DNA from: Chaetoderma sp. LZ-2023a
Lineage: Eukaryota > Mollusca > Caudofoveata > Chaetodermatida > Chaetodermatidae
Direction: 5' to 3'
DNA: 64,000 nucleotides
Assembly: GCA_034401795.1 (NCBI GenBank)
Contig: CM067366.1
Span: forward strand, 83,872,147 to 83,936,146
Shown here: positions 10,036 through 23,009 of the stretch, piece after piece
Layout of the letters: the number at the start of each line of letters is the position of its first letter
How positions within the stretch are numbered: position 1 is the first letter of the stretch
Program-made: the position numbers and the translations under genes
Notes under the pieces: generated by a model
Told to the model about the DNA's origin: nothing
Seen by the model: the letters and a program-made list of their open reading frames with translations, nothing else
Database searches by the model: none

Positions 10036-12566
10036 ATGACCTTTACCAAGAGATCTAATCAGCCGTGGATGGTTTCGGTCTTCGCAAAACTAGTAGCAAA
10101 GCAAAAAAAGTCAAGCGTCACCATGGCAGAGAGGATCACTCACAATGGGACAGACCACACAACACCAGATACCATTGCAGAAGCATTTGCTAATTACTAC
10201 CAGGAGGTTATGACACCGCAATCTAACCCAGACTTTAATGATGACTTCAAAGACCTGATAGATCATGATATCGCTAATATCCGCCACTGTACTTCTATTG
10301 TGCCACTGCCCATTACTTCCGATGAGGTGAGGTTAGCTGCACAGCAGCTTCATCATTGCAAGGCGCCGGACCAGATTGGACTTTGTGCAGAGCATATCAT
10401 TTACAGCCTTGATGAGCTGATGCCAGTCCTTTGCGCTCTTTATAATTCCATCCTCCAGTTAAAATATGTTCCTGCGATTTTCAAGATGGGAACCTTAACG
10501 CCGATACTGAAGAAGGCAAAGTCCAAGCACGTTCCAGGTAGCTACCATGGCATCATGGTGTGTTCCATTGTTGGGAAGCTTCTGGAGATCATCATAGCGA
10601 CCAGACTAAGACTTTTCTTTGATCCTGTTCAAAGTAAGCTCCAAGCCGGTTTTACTGAGGGTGTCAGTTACCTGTTTACTTCTCTTCTTGTGACCGAAGC
10701 AATTGCAGAACATGAGCACAACAATCAAGACATGGTAATGGTTCTGATGGATGCGGAAAAAGCATTTTATGTTGTGTGGCATGACTCCCTGATGGTGAAA
10801 CTGTACAAACTTGGGATTCCACTATCATTATGGACCATCATGGATGAATGGTACAAAGGGCTGTCTGCCAGAGTGAAATGGGTCACCAACTATAGACACC
10901 TGTCCCAATTCAGCAGGGTACTGGCCAAAGCAGAACCTTCTCCACACTCAACTACATGGTCTTTAACAATCCACTGCTCCTGCAGATAGAAGCGTCTGGC
11001 CTTGGTGCTCATATTGGTGACATTCCAGTACTGGCTCCAACAACAGTGGATGATATCACAGTCCTTGCGCCATAAAACAGTCCAGATTCCCAATCAGTGA
11101 TTTCTCTTATTGCCGCATATGCTGCAGACAACCACTATACTATGGGAATGTCAAAGACCAATGTCATCATTTACGGTGATAGTAAAACTGATCTACAGAA
11201 ATCTGCCATCACTTCTTCTTCTTCTTTTCGTTCGCTGATCATACCGACAGTCCTAAGTGACTATCGACATGATCATAAGCGTTAAGTGCGTGGATGCATG
11301 GTTTATTAGTGCGCCGTGCGGCCTGGAACCTCCGTCTTCAGCACTCAAGATTTCTGTCAGGGTTACCTCACCCTTACCTCCTTTAGTTGCCTCTTATAAC
11401 AGCTACGAACTTGACATTGTTGGCCATGCAACCCAACTCAGCATTATCCAGGGATCTGTTCATAACATTATGCAACAGCGGCTTAAAGCTAACATTTCCA
11501 CAGCCAGAAAGACAGCCTACATGCTCTTTGGGGCCGGCTTTCATGGTAAAAACGGCTTAAATCCAGCAGTGTCTTGGAAAATTTGGGTCACTTACATTCA
11601 GCCTCATCTCCTACATGGAACAGAAATCTGGATGTGTTCTGAGAGGGAGTGTTCGTCACTAGAGTGTTTGAGCACATGAGCTATTGCGGCAACCAGAGTC
11701 TCCCTGATAAAGTAGCAATTCCAGCTATTTATGCCCTACTTAGTGTGCTGCCAGTAACAGCCGAGATGCAGAGGCAAGCCCTAGTCTTCTTCCGCAATGT
11801 CATCAGCGACCAAACAAAAAGGGAATTTGAACTCGCACTTTGCCAACTTTCACTAAAAACTGTAGATGACAGATGCTGGTTCTCCTGGATATCACAAATT
11901 TTGTGGAAATATAACTTACCATCCCCACATGAACTTCTAGCAGCACCTCCTAGCAAAATGGACTGAAAAAAACGTGTTAACCATGCCATCACACTCTTTG
12001 GTCAGAAAGCCTACAATGTCAAGCAAAAGAGCCAGTTCGCTGCGTTATCTGTCTGGGGGCCAATTTGACCTGTCATCAATATCCCCAGTCTGGTCAACTG
12101 TGCCGATGTCTACTTATGAAACAAAGAAAGCCACATATAAAGCTAGGATTTTAACTGGCACTCTACGCCTACAGATATCTTATGGCAATCCCAACCAGTA
12201 TTTGCGTGACCCAACATGCCTGCTGTGTATGGATGCGGCTGAAACCAGAACACACTTCCTGCTTCAGTGTCGATTGCTTGAAGGTTTTGCCAAATCCTAT
12301 CTGACCTTGGTGTCAATGATCCTACTCCAGACTGTATGGTTCAAGTTTTGCTGGACACACATTTCCTGATCCATCCGGCTAATCCACTTGTCAATGAAAT
12401 TGAGCAAATAGTTAGAGACTGGATATACTTCATATATTGTTTGAGATTGAGACTGCTGAAGACTCATGGTCTCCTGTCTATCTAGAGAGACAACAACACT
12501 TAGTCGCTTGTTCGACATGCGCCTTGAAGAGGCGGGATCTACATTATCAAGAAGAAGAAGATGACA
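10036..12566 (+). mobile_element. I/Jockey-superfamily-like LINE, copy 1 (RT plus C-terminal zinc knuckle)
   Basis: RT runs from about 10090. KLVAKQKKSSVTMAERITHN is the pre-RT linker; KAPDQIGLCAEHI, GTLTPILKK and MVMVLMDAEKAFYVVWHDSL are fingers and palm motifs. The active-site box reads TVDDITVLA near 11045, where the second copy has TADDLT. Downstream are GAGFHGKNGLNP, YIQPHLLHGTE and a zinc-knuckle-like CLLCMDAAETRTHFLLQC near 12218-12271. The 3' end is AAGAAGAAGAAG at 12550-12562. Frames shift near 10910 and again later, so it is dead. A second, shorter copy lies on the minus strand at 57966-59287. Element ends other than the tail are approximate. Confidence 0.85.
11211..11393 (-). mobile_element. 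SINE-like insertion with (AAG)n tail inside the LINE
   Basis: Aligning this LINE with its second copy near 59080 shows about 183 extra bases here: copy 2 passes directly from ...CATCACTT to ACAACAGCTACG. Read on the minus strand, the insert ends in CGAAAAGAAGAAGAAG, the same kind of tail as the LINE. It contains GGAGGTTCCAGGCC, weakly like a pol III B box. A SINE mobilised by this LINE family would look like this. No long target duplication is visible. Confidence 0.5.
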
Positions 12567-12579
12567 ATAGTGTTCAAGA

Positions 12580-13260
12580 TGGACATGAGCGCATTATGAG
12601 AGAGACACCATCTCGAAAATAAATGCTTCGAAAGTAAATCGAATTGAATATCCCTCTTCACCAAAATTGTATTCAGAAGAAGAATTTCGTGAATGGTCAC
12701 CAATAAATGGAACTCCGTGTTCAGGTCTTTCTGATGGTACGCTGTTGAAGAAGATTTCCGTTGATGTGCATGCAGATGGTTCATGTAATGGGATGAGTGA
12801 AGACGAGGGTGCGTGTTCAACTAATCAAAATGAAGGTAACGGATCAATATTGAAAGCAATACAAGAGGTGAGAAATGATTTATTGAATTGCATGTCTTCC
12901 CGGGAAAATGACTTAGACTTGAAACTGAATTGTATTCAGAAATCTGTGGATTTTGTCTCGGATCAAAGTAATGAAATCAAAACTTTGTGTAAAAAACATG
13001 AAAATAAAATAAATGCTTTAGTTGTGTCCCATCATGCTTTAAAGAAAGAAATTGATATTTTGAATGAGAAGATTGATGCAATGTAAAGGTATTCATTTGA
13101 ATTCGATCTCCTAATTTATGGTGTATCAGAGGAACAACCGAATGAAAATTCAATAGATTTGGTCAAAAGGTTATTAAAGGACAAATTTAGAATTAGTAAG
13201 GAGGTGGACATAGAGAACGTTCACAGGCAAGTTAGCATTTTGGTGAAAATTGTAGAGATC
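12580..13260 (+). mobile_element. Tx1/L1-like LINE ORF1 (coiled coil, truncated RRM-like start)
   Basis: The frame runs ERDTISKINASKVNRIEYPS, then LYSEEEFREWSPINGTPC. A heptad-rich region from about 12850 to 13080 (SILKAIQEVRNDLLNCMSS ... ALKKEIDILNEKIDAM) fits an ORF1 coiled coil. After a stop at 13084, the frame continues RYSFEFDLLIYGVSEEQPNE and SIDLVKRLLKDKFRISKEVD, the start of the L1-type ORF1 RRM domain, then degenerates near 13240. This is ORF1 of the same kind of element as the ORF2 at 14716. The stop and the missing C-terminus make it non-functional. Confidence 0.7.
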
Positions 13261-14715
13261 AGTTTTTAGCCCGTATGATCATTTGGGGGTTGAATGTGTA
13301 CATCTGTTTCTATGATTCTTGCAAAATAAATTTTTGGTGTAAATATTGGAATGCTAAAGGTTGGCTTTACTGTGATTTACTTTTTATTCTTTTCTTTTGT
13401 GATATTTATTCTGCTTTCCTAGCCTGCATTTTAGGCAAATTGTATTAGCAATGTGTTTGTGCAATTGTGATCTTTGTCGTATACTTTTTGGTGAATGTAT
13501 TCCTTTGATGGTCAGATCTTTTCGTAAAAATACAATCTTTTTAAAAATCTTATTTATTTCTTTTCTCTTTTTTGATGTCTGAGTGTCCGTTTGTGGGATG
13601 GGATGGAATGGTTTTTGAGGATTGACCTATGTAATGATGAGCTCGATTGTTGAGCCAGTCATGCCAGTGGTGAATTGCCAGGGGCTCTCTCGTCTTGGTC
13701 TACGAATGGACATTCCTTATGGCCGCTGCAGTAACCGTTTTGGATGGCTCGATCAAGAACAGGTTAATGTATATTTATTGGATCCAATATTTTGATATGG
13801 TCATGTCTGTGAATAACTGAAATGTGCGCATTGTTATATTGAATATATTGAACCCTTCGAAAAAGGTGTATTTGTAGTGCCTTTATTCAATTGTTGTTAG
13901 TATGAAATAGAATAATATCTATTAGTGCGTTGACTGTGATCATGGCCCATGCATGTAGCTCGGATTGTTTATCCCTTTATTACTTGGGCTGGGCTGGGGG
14001 ACAGCTTTTACAGTGGTCTGAGAAGAAATGTTTCTGGACCGGGAGAAGTCTATTTTGGCAGTTTGCCTGTACTCCCACCGGTGACTGGATTGAGAAACAA
14101 AGTATTTTTTTGGTTCGGGTTTTGATCTTTTTAATAAGAGGATTGGGATTTTCATGAATGGATCTGTAGGTCATAGCTTACAATGTTTTAGATCTTGAAG
14201 CTTTATGAATGTTTTGCAACTCAATTCTTTGACCTTTACGCATGCTGAAGTTTGCTTTTCTACGTTCAAATTTATTTATTTTGGAAAGGCTTTATGGTTA
14301 GTTGTGTCTTACCCCTTGGCACCCTGTTGTAAATATTCTGTATTTTAATGTGTCAATAGCAAAGTTGCTGGTGTGCTTTTTTCAGCAATTTTGCTGGATG
14401 ATGTTGCTGTCTGTGACAGTAGCATCTTCCACCTGGTTTGATGAAGAATGAACAGCGGTTTATCTTTTAATTTATTTGAAAATTTAGTCTTGATATTGGG
14501 ATGGTATGGGTTATGAGCATATTTCAATGTAAGTTGATGGAATGTGCTTGTTTCGTTCATAAAATGTCGGACGTATTTCAAATCGTATTTTATATTGAGC
14601 TTGTCAGATATGCGAGCTCCTTAGATCGAATTAGTAGTTTTGTATTTTTTCTATTGTTTTTTTTGTTGTCGTCTGTTATATATATATAATTAACTTCCTT
14701 TTTGGGTGATTCAAC
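13261..14715. other. Interval between ORF1 and ORF2 remnants, with two MITE relics
   Basis: There is no coding signal. A diverged family A MITE lies at about 13615-13770 (GAGCTCGATTGTTGAGCCAGTCATGCCAGTGG). A partial family C MITE lies at about 14363-14450 (TGCTGGATGATGTTGCTGTC, then GACAGTAGCATCTTCCACC). The rest may be decayed LINE sequence. Confidence 0.5.
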
Positions 14716-17700
14716 ATGTCTCTAAAAATGGCGTCTTTCAATGCAAGACGTTTAAGAGATCGTGTTAAGAGGAGAGTTTTTTTTTGTTTTGTATAAAATC
14801 AATATTTAGATGTTGTTGCGGTGCAAGAAATGCACAGTGTTGCAGTAGATGAAAGGTTTTGGACCGCTGAGTGGGGACATATGGTACTTTTTAGTCATGG
14901 TTTAAATTTGAGTAGAGGAGTAGGATTTTTCTTTTCAAATAATAAGAATTTTAAACAGTCATTCAGATGGTGATGGTCGTTTAATTTTAATTAATGCTGA
15001 ATTTCAGAATAAAAAATGTGTGATTGTAAATCTTTATGCTCCAAATTTTATGACTGAACGTGAAGAATTCTTTAAGAAATGGGCTAATCTTTTACAAACC
15101 TTTCAGACTGGTAGAATTCTATTAACAGGTGATTTTAACACGGTCTTATGCTTTATTAAAGATAGATTAAATTCCACAAATTCTATGGTCTCTATTAGTT
15201 TGCATGAATTAATAGTTAAATATGATTTAGTTGATATTTGGAGAGTTCGAAATGCAAATGCAAAGAAATTCACATGGAAGCAGTCAAATGATGTGCAATC
15301 AAGGATTGATTACTGGCTTGTACAGAGGCAGATTCAAAATTCTATTTATCACCCTAAAATATCTTTAGGCATTGAGTCTGATCATAAAATGGTTACAGTG
15401 CACCTGAATTTTCTCCAAAATTCTGTACCAAAATTTAAATGAGGTGCTGGATATGAATGATTTATCAAACAATAGAATGAAATGGGATTGGATCAAGTTT
15501 TCAATAAAAAAGATATATCTGTAGATTTTAGTAAAGCTATGTCTTAAAAACTGAAAGAAAAAGAAAAGAAGTTAATTAAAGAAATTTATATACTTGAACG
15601 TTATTTAATTGATAATCATGATGCGCAGTCAGAAAATGTGTTATCTTTGGCCAATAAAGAGTTAGAATCTATTTATGATTTTTTAAAACTGGCAGTGCCA
15701 TTATTCGATCCCGGATTAATTGGATGGGATCTGGAGAAAGAAGCTCGAAGTATTTTTTAATTTGGAAAGACAAAAACAATCTAAGAATGTTATAAGTGAA
15801 ATTTATGATTTCCGGAAATTATTTAATAACAAACGAAAAGTTAATTTAGTTTGAACTTGAAAAATTCTATTCTACTTTGTCACAAAGTAAATCCAAATTT
15901 AATGTAGATGCTTTTTTAAAAGTTTTTGACACAATTTCTTTGCCTAAATTGAAGGATGTTAATTTAGCCAAGCTTAATGCCCCTCTGGAACCTGCAGAAT
16001 TCCATGCAGCACTATCAAGCATGCAGAATAATAATTCTCCAGTTAGTGATGGCCTGATGGCAGAATTTTATAAATTTGTTTGGGATGATATTAATGATTT
16101 TTGCTCCTTGGCTTTATATGAGTCTTTGGAAGAGGGGATGTTATCTGAATCTGAGAAGAGAGGTGTTATTACTTTGATTCCCAAAAAAGACAAAGACCCT
16201 AAATTTTGTAAAAATTATCGAACCATCACATTATTAAATACCGACTATAAAATTTTTACAAAGGTTATTGCAAACAGAATTAAAGATGTTCTGGCAGATA
16301 TTATACATCCTTCCCAGACTGGTTTTATTAAAAAAAATAGGTATATTGGTGAGAATATTAGACTAATTTTAGATACTTTGGATTTTGATTTTATTAATGC
16401 TTATGTTTGCAGGCTTGATTTTGAAAAGGCTTTTGATTCCATAGAACACAATTTTATGTATGAATGTGTAAAAGCTTTTGATTTTGATGAGGCATTTATT
16501 AGCACTTTAGAGCTTTGTTATACAACCATTAAAAGTTGCGTTCTAAACAATAAAGTTTCTTCGAATTGGTTTAAAAATAAGAGGGGTGTTAAGCAAGGCT
16601 GCCCTTTATCACCTTATATATTTATTATATGTGCTGAGATTCTGAATCATACTTATAGACAAAAACTTAATATTAATCTTTTTTAAATTAATAATATCAA
16701 CATTTATGGTAGTTATTATGCGGATGATTCTACTCTAACAGTGATGGAGACAGTTTCTCTTAATAATGCATTAGATTTTTATTATGAACAGTCGACTATT
16801 TCTGGTCTAAAGCTGAATGTAGATAAATGTGCTATTATTCCTTTCGGGAATGTGGATGTTCATAATTTGCCATATGGCTTAAAATTAGCCACAACTTATA
16901 AATATTTGTGTATACTGTTGAATGATAATAACTTTCAGGATGTCAATGAAAATATTAAGATCAGGCTTGATATATGGAGCCAAAGAGGGCTTACTATTTT
17001 TGGACGCTCCATTTTAGTCACGGCTGAAGGAATGTCATAGTTTGTTTATCTTTTAAGTATGTTAACTACATCTAAAGTTGTAATTAAAAAATTTGAACAA
17101 TTATTTTATACATTTATTTGGAATAGAAAGAGTGGAAAAATTAAAAGAATTCAGCTTAATTCCCCAATTAAAAATGGGGGCATAAATTCAATGAATCTAG
17201 AATGTATGAAGGCTTCATTAAAATTAACATGTCTTGCACGATATTTCTCTCCTTTAGCAATCCCTTGGAAAATCATACCTTGTATGATTTTTTAATAATG
17301 TTGGAGGGTTAGCCTTCTTGATATATTGCCAATTTTCAATTTAAAAATTGCCAGTGTTAATACCTTCGTTTTATGAAGAGATCTTAAACCTTTGGTCTGA
17401 ACTAAATCCTTCAAGTTCTTTTCAAATGGACATTTTTGAACAGATAATTTGGAATAATAAGAAAATTGTAATCAATGGTAAATCAATGTTTATGGATGAT
17501 CTTTTTAATGCTGGATTGGTATACATTATGGATCTCTTTGAGGGTAAGGGCTCTTTTTTACCATATCTAAAGATTTATAGAAAATTATATGTAAAACTAA
17601 TTTTTCTTATAGAATATGAGTTTAAAAAGAGCTTGTTATAGGGCAGTTGGGTGTAATTTATTTAATAAAATTTTAGCTAGATCTCAGTTAAATTTGTTTC

Positions 17701-18440
17701 AAGAACCTTTTTTTAAAGGAATTAATTTACATGATGGTATCTGGTGAAGTAAAATATTTTATGAGATAATGGTTAAAAAAATTTAGAACACCGGTTTTAA
17801 AATTTAATTCACTGTATTCTGCACCATTGAAATTCAATATATGGTAATTTTTTCATAAACTACCTCTAAAATATAAAATTAAGCTGTTTCAGTTTAAATT
17901 ATTACATCATATTTTGCCCTGTAATAAGTTTTTATGTAAATTAAAAATTGCTACAAATCCTTTTTGTAGAAAGTGTCCAAATACAGTAGATGATATTGTT
18001 CATTATGTGTTTGGTTTTCAAGATGTAAACCAATTTTGGCATCTGTTACTTAGTAAAATTAAGCAGATTGAATCTACCTTTAATGTCAATTATAATGAAA
18101 TGGAGGAAACTGTTATTTTTTTATATTATCCAATATCCGAGTCTTCACATATTAATTATTTATTATTTATTATTGTTGTCAAAATTATTATGGATAGTAA
18201 TATCAATTTGATAAATTTTAAAAATCAATTAAAATTTCAACTTAACGTGATAGGTAAAGTTAAAATGAAATTTTGTGGTGAATACTATGGTTTTTTAGAT
18301 AAACTTATTCCTTTATCATAAATTATTATAAAATGATATTAATACTGTTGTATTTCATATATTTTATTTATTTATTTATTTATTATTGGAATGGAGTACT
18401 GATTGAAATGTAAATATGTTTTATGTTTAAATAAAGAAGC
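14716..18440 (+). mobile_element. Tx1/L1-like LINE ORF2 (endonuclease, RT, zinc-knuckle tail), broken
   Basis: ORF2 starts MSLKMASFNARRLRDRVKRR at 14716. Endonuclease motifs follow: DVVAVQEMHS, NLYAPNFMTERE and ILLTGDFNTVL near 15120-15150, then SRIDYWLVQRQI and ESDHKMVTVHL to 15415. RT begins about 15877: NNSPVSDGLMAEFYKF, RGVITLIPKKDKDPKFCKNY, RTITLLNTDYKIFTKVIANR, CRLDFEKAFDSIEHNFM, RGVKQGCPLSPYIFIICAE and YYADDSTL near 16716-16740. A Cys/His tail, FCRKCPNTVDDIVHYVFGF, is at 17960-18015. Stops interrupt it early in the endonuclease and at 14808, 15440, 16684, 17038 and others. AATAAA at 18431 ends the element. Codon use is very AT-rich. Confidence 0.9.
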
Positions 18441-18885
18441 GCGCTTGTTTGGAAACCTGGGCTTTCACCTCAGGTCTAGCCATGAGTGGAATATCTTGGG
18501 TGCTTGCAGTCTTTAGATGCTGGTCTTTCGAGTGTAATTTTTGGATTTGATTTAGGTGCATTTAAATTTGCATTTTTGTTTTTTATGATGAGCCTTTAAC
18601 CCTTTTGCCCTTGATACTTCTTTTTTTACTCAATGTCTTAAACTTCTGCTTTGCCTGCGGCTGGCTTAACAGCCAGTGCGGTTCGACTCCGCCTCCTACT
18701 ATAAGAAAAAAAAGAAAAAAGTTTACACATTTATGGGATTTATTATTATGTAGAAGGCGATATCATCTTGTACTTGAGCAAATTAATGAAGATGTGAATT
18801 GCGAAAAGATCCACAGCAGAGAGGATAGGGCAAATAATAAAACTTTGTTAATAATTATTGAAATATTTGGCAAACGTTCAAGATT
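18441..18885. other. Non-coding stretch 3' of the Tx1-like LINE
   Basis: No gene is seen. At 18683-18700 GCGGTTCGACTCCGC resembles a tRNA T-arm, preceded by a CTGGC/GCCAG hairpin, but no acceptor or D arm is found. It could be a tRNA-like or SINE relic. Confidence 0.35.
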
Positions 18886-18889
18886 CAAG

Positions 18890-19227
18890 ATTCAGGATTC
18901 AATGCTATTTATTACATTAATATTTGTACATATTTAATGTCACAACAGGTAGTCCACCTAAGGCAGAGCCTATATGACAGTGGACTCCTTACACACATAA
19001 CATAAGAACAATTGAACAACATAAATAAAAACATCACTATCATATGGTGGTTAACATACCAACATTATGTTAGAGAAAGTTAAAAAGATAATGATAGTAG
19101 TATAATATTAACATTTAGAAAACATTTAAACAACATGGATAACACATTATACAAAGGTGACATAACAGTTTACACTTACATGACATACATTTATATAGAG
19201 TGCTGGAAAAGGGTGCTTATCCTTTTA

Positions 19228-19275
<48 letters not shown>

Positions 19276-20340
19276 TTTGACTTTGGGTTAAAGCTAATAT
19301 TATTTGTTTTGGGTGTTTTAGTGATTTTGGTGGCTGGGTGCTAGTATACCTAGTTGCTGACTGCCATGGTGATCAACTGTTGGTGCTTGGTGAAACATTG
19401 TGTTAGTATCTACTGATGATCGTAATCTTAATGTTTTGTTTAAATGACAATTGTGTTATGATTTGTGTGCGTAGGTTAGTGACTGTACTATTCCATAATT
19501 GTATTGCTTGGTATGATGCTGTTTGTTGAGCTGCCTGTGTTCGGTGGTAAGCTGTGCATAGGTTAATGTGCGATCTTGTGTTATGAGAATGTATGTTTGG
19601 CTGTTTAGTAAATATATTTGAAAGGGTAGATTGCCATTGTAGTATTCCCTAAGAATAGTGTATAGTTGGACCCTTCCAATGTCCTCATGTTTTAGGATTT
19701 TGTTTATTTTGAAAGTATCTTGTCACTCTGCTGTTTGGGTGAATAGGTTAAGAGATTGTTTTTGTAATGATTTTATTTTTGTTAGCTTATTTTTCTGTAT
19801 GATCTATATTAAAGTGGATCACGGAAAATGAAATAGTGTCTGTATTCTTTTTTATATTGTAATTAAATTCTTCCTGCAGTATATAATCACATTCTGGTTG
19901 TATAAAGTTTATTCCTTCATGATTAGTATCGGTTTCAGAGAATGTGCATTGGCTTAGTGTATTGAGTTTGCATCGGTTTATAGCTAAGTTTGTATTTATA
20001 TTTATATAGTTTGCACTTAGGATATTTATCATGAATTCAGAATTCTTATATATTATATAATCTTTAATAGTTAACTGGGAGCAACCTAAGTGCACCCAGT
20101 CACCACAACAATCACACAGTATGCCACGCTGATTGCGTTTAACTGGGGTTTTTTTTACAGGATAAGCATGGAAATCGGTAGGGCATAAAAAGCAACAGAA
20201 ATATGGGGGACAGGCGGATAAGTGCCAGATACTATGGCTACCTAATGGCTGTAGATAGAAGCTTGGAGAATGTAACAATGATATTACATGTGTGGTCTTA
20301 CAGGCTGCATGCATATAAAAAAGACAAATAAAAATTTTAC
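18890..20340 (-). mobile_element. Internally deleted LINE with PHD finger
   Basis: Read on the minus strand, 20314 to about 19800 encodes a PHD-type zinc finger (RGILCDCCGDWVHLGCSQLT) followed by FSVIHFNID, the first strand of an apurinic-type endonuclease. Then, without the rest of the endonuclease or the RT core, the sequence passes to the RT C-terminal tail: SLQKQSLNLFTQ near 19750, then TYILITQDRTLTYAQLTTEHRQ. The 3' UTR (19000-18900) holds AGTCCACTGTCATATAGGC and ends near AATAAATAGCATTGAATCC. PHD fingers occur in ORF1 or at the N-terminus of some CR1-type and L2-type LINEs. About 2.5-3 kb of the usual element is missing. Confidence 0.7.
19227..19275 (+). repeat. (ATT)n microsatellite
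   Basis: About 16 uninterrupted ATT units lie inside the 3' part of the deleted LINE. Confidence 0.95.
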
Positions 20341-20349
20341 AAATTAATA

Positions 20350-20951
20350 TTGATATCCACAGTACAGCTCATGGATAGGATAACATGCATCCGGGACAAA
20401 AACATATTAGTAGGTGCAAGTTTGAATATGAGCTCGGATATTGATATCAGAGCGGCAAGGGTTAAATGGGTGTCATTATTTGAGTTGTGTCATTCCAAGT
20501 ATATGGTGAATTGTTGGACTAGTGTGACCTAGGCGTCATTGCTGCCTAAGCTGCATCAGTCTCCAGCCACGCCCGTCCAAATGGGTAATTTTAGTCATGC
20601 CTGTGTAGAATACCAATAGCATCCTGCCGATAGCGGGGCCACCATAGCGAGGAATAGATTCAAGGGGAAAAGGCCAATAGAAATGTATCATCGTAAACAT
20701 GTAATTTAAAGGCACACAACAAATAATGCAAAGCTATGCTGCACAACATATACTGGACACTGACGAAGCTTCTAACCCAACCTGAGGGGAAGATCACAAC
20801 TGTTCTAATTGTAGACTGAATGATTTCTGGACCTTGATGTTGATTCAGGAGAAATACCTTAATAGTTTCAGTAGATAATAAGGTTGGACACATCCACACC
20901 CTATCCAGTCTGCTAATGGATTGCAGTCATAATCATCGCTGTTCTGTTCAG

Positions 20952-20996
<45 letters not shown>

Positions 20997-23000
20997 GAAG
21001 CAGGAAGCACCCCCACCCACCCCTCCCTCATACCAGGCCCTTCCCTACCAACAGCGTGGTGAGTAGAAAGCATATGAAATAAATACTTCTATGCAATGCA
21101 TCAACTAATTGAAAGACACTAGGTGGAATGTTGATGTTTTGTTAGTATGTCTGTATATTTTATAATGTCGAATGACTGTTATACTGTTCTTTTGTCTTCT
21201 GTATAGTATATAATAATGCTTTATGTATGTTTATGTACTCTATGCCTCTAGTGGGCTCCTTGTATGCACAATATATACTGTAGATATCATTCAGCCAAAT
21301 AAATGCAGATTCAATTTAATTCAATTCGATGCATGGTGTAACCAAATTCTCAGGACATCTTTTGAAGTTTCAGCAGGGTAGTTGATGCGATCTCATGGAA
21401 TGTGAGCTTGCTTGGATCTACAGTGGCCTCAATGTAATTCGAAGTTGTTGGGAGGACATGTTGCATCAGACACTCACACTTTTTCCAAGTAGGGTTTTCT
21501 AGCAAACTGACGTACTGTACAGACAAACAAGAAGTAAGTTAGTGTTTCATCTTTTCTCTTACAGATGGGGTAGTATGTTTCTACTACTACAGTCGCAGAA
21601 TACTGTAACCATACATGCTATTTGTGTCAAGTTTTGCAAATACAACACCACCTTGGTAAGCAATTACATTTTTGAACAGAGCATGGACGCATCAACATTT
21701 CAACATTTGCTTCCACCGGTATCAGGTCAAGCAGGTATAAACAGGAATATTGACAGAACGAATCGGGAGGCCTTGAATCTGCAATAATTTGGTCAACTAG
21801 ATACGTTCAAGCTATGCAGTCACCATATCTGTTACCAGCGAGCCCTCTGTCCTATGCATAGGCAAAACAGATATCATATGTTGTGAAAACATTGGGTTGA
21901 TTATACTTCTTGCATGCAAACCAGCGCCCATTAGGTTATACAAAGTAGCTGTGACACTCTGAACACAGGGCCGCCAGAAGCACGGGGCAGTGAAGCCAGT
22001 CGCCCTCCCCCTCCCTGTTGCCCTTTAGGCAGGATGGCAGCTATGCCCTTTACCCATTTCTAACCGAAAAATGAGTAAACCTTTTACTCTAGAACTTTTA
22101 AACAAGATTTTTAGCAGTTGTATTAATGTTCGGTTGTTTTGACATTAACACACGTCCGTAAAGTAATATGGGAGTGCTTCTAGGCCGAATCAAATCATCA
22201 ATGCAAACGCTATTTATGTAGTAGAAGTTACATGTGACATATTGACTTTTTATCTGTAAACGTTTCATGTGTCTTTGCAAGTAAAGGTAAAATACGTAGT
22301 CATATGCTATTTGAATTTTTGAAGTGATACTGGTTCACGCTCCGTTAATGGCTTGCTTAGTGGCTACAATAGAATATATATGCAATGCTGGGTGACTGTG
22401 TGCAGCAATGTGGAAACACTATAGGAAGCGATATTAGAATTAACAGCAACTCTCAAAATCAAATTTTTAATTGACGTGTGAAGCAGATCCAAAGGTAGAA
22501 ATAATTTGTATGCACATGACCGAAGTGCAATGTCGGTGAGTGTATTTGAGGAATGTGTCTAAGATGTGCCCCCACCCCCAAACACATACACACAAAATGG
22601 GAGGAAGGTGTGGCTGGGGCCTCCATTGAAAGAATGTAAAAATTAGATGCACTTAGAAGCCATCTCCTGTATCTCCTACATCTCTAAGTAATAAATATCA
22701 TCCGCTTGGATTTTGAATACTGTGCTATTTATATGAGTACGAGCTCTCCCACCCCACCCTACCAACTAGTACGGTCGTGATACACATGTTTAACTATGTT
22801 AAGCCCTTTGCGTTCTAACAATAAAAGATGATGCCACCATACACACGTAAACAAAATCAGATATTTGAAGGCCGCTTTTGAATAGCCCGGGTTAAACGTA
22901 CATGCCAATATGGCTAAGTAAGAGGCTGCGAAATCATACTTTGTTACTTATTCTATACACACTAGCTGTTGAATAGTTTACTAATTTGAAGTAATGTGTT
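20350..23000. other. Mostly unique non-coding sequence
   Basis: No supported gene. It contains an (AAT)n microsatellite at 20952-20994. At about 21575-21615, GTTTCTACTACTACAGTCGC recurs with few changes at 49866-49900 inside an RNF14 intron, so a dispersed repeat is likely. Confidence 0.5.
20952..20994 (+). repeat. (AAT)n microsatellite
   Basis: About 14 tandem AAT units. Confidence 0.95.
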
Positions 23001-23009
23001 GCTACCTCA

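Noticed and set aside
13930-14174. Short frames on both strands
   Set aside because: No homology; they lie in the non-coding interval between LINE ORF remnants.
18640-18710. Possible tRNA gene (GGTTCGACTCC with a nearby hairpin)
   Set aside because: Only a T-arm-like part is present; no acceptor stem, D arm or 7-base anticodon loop can be drawn.
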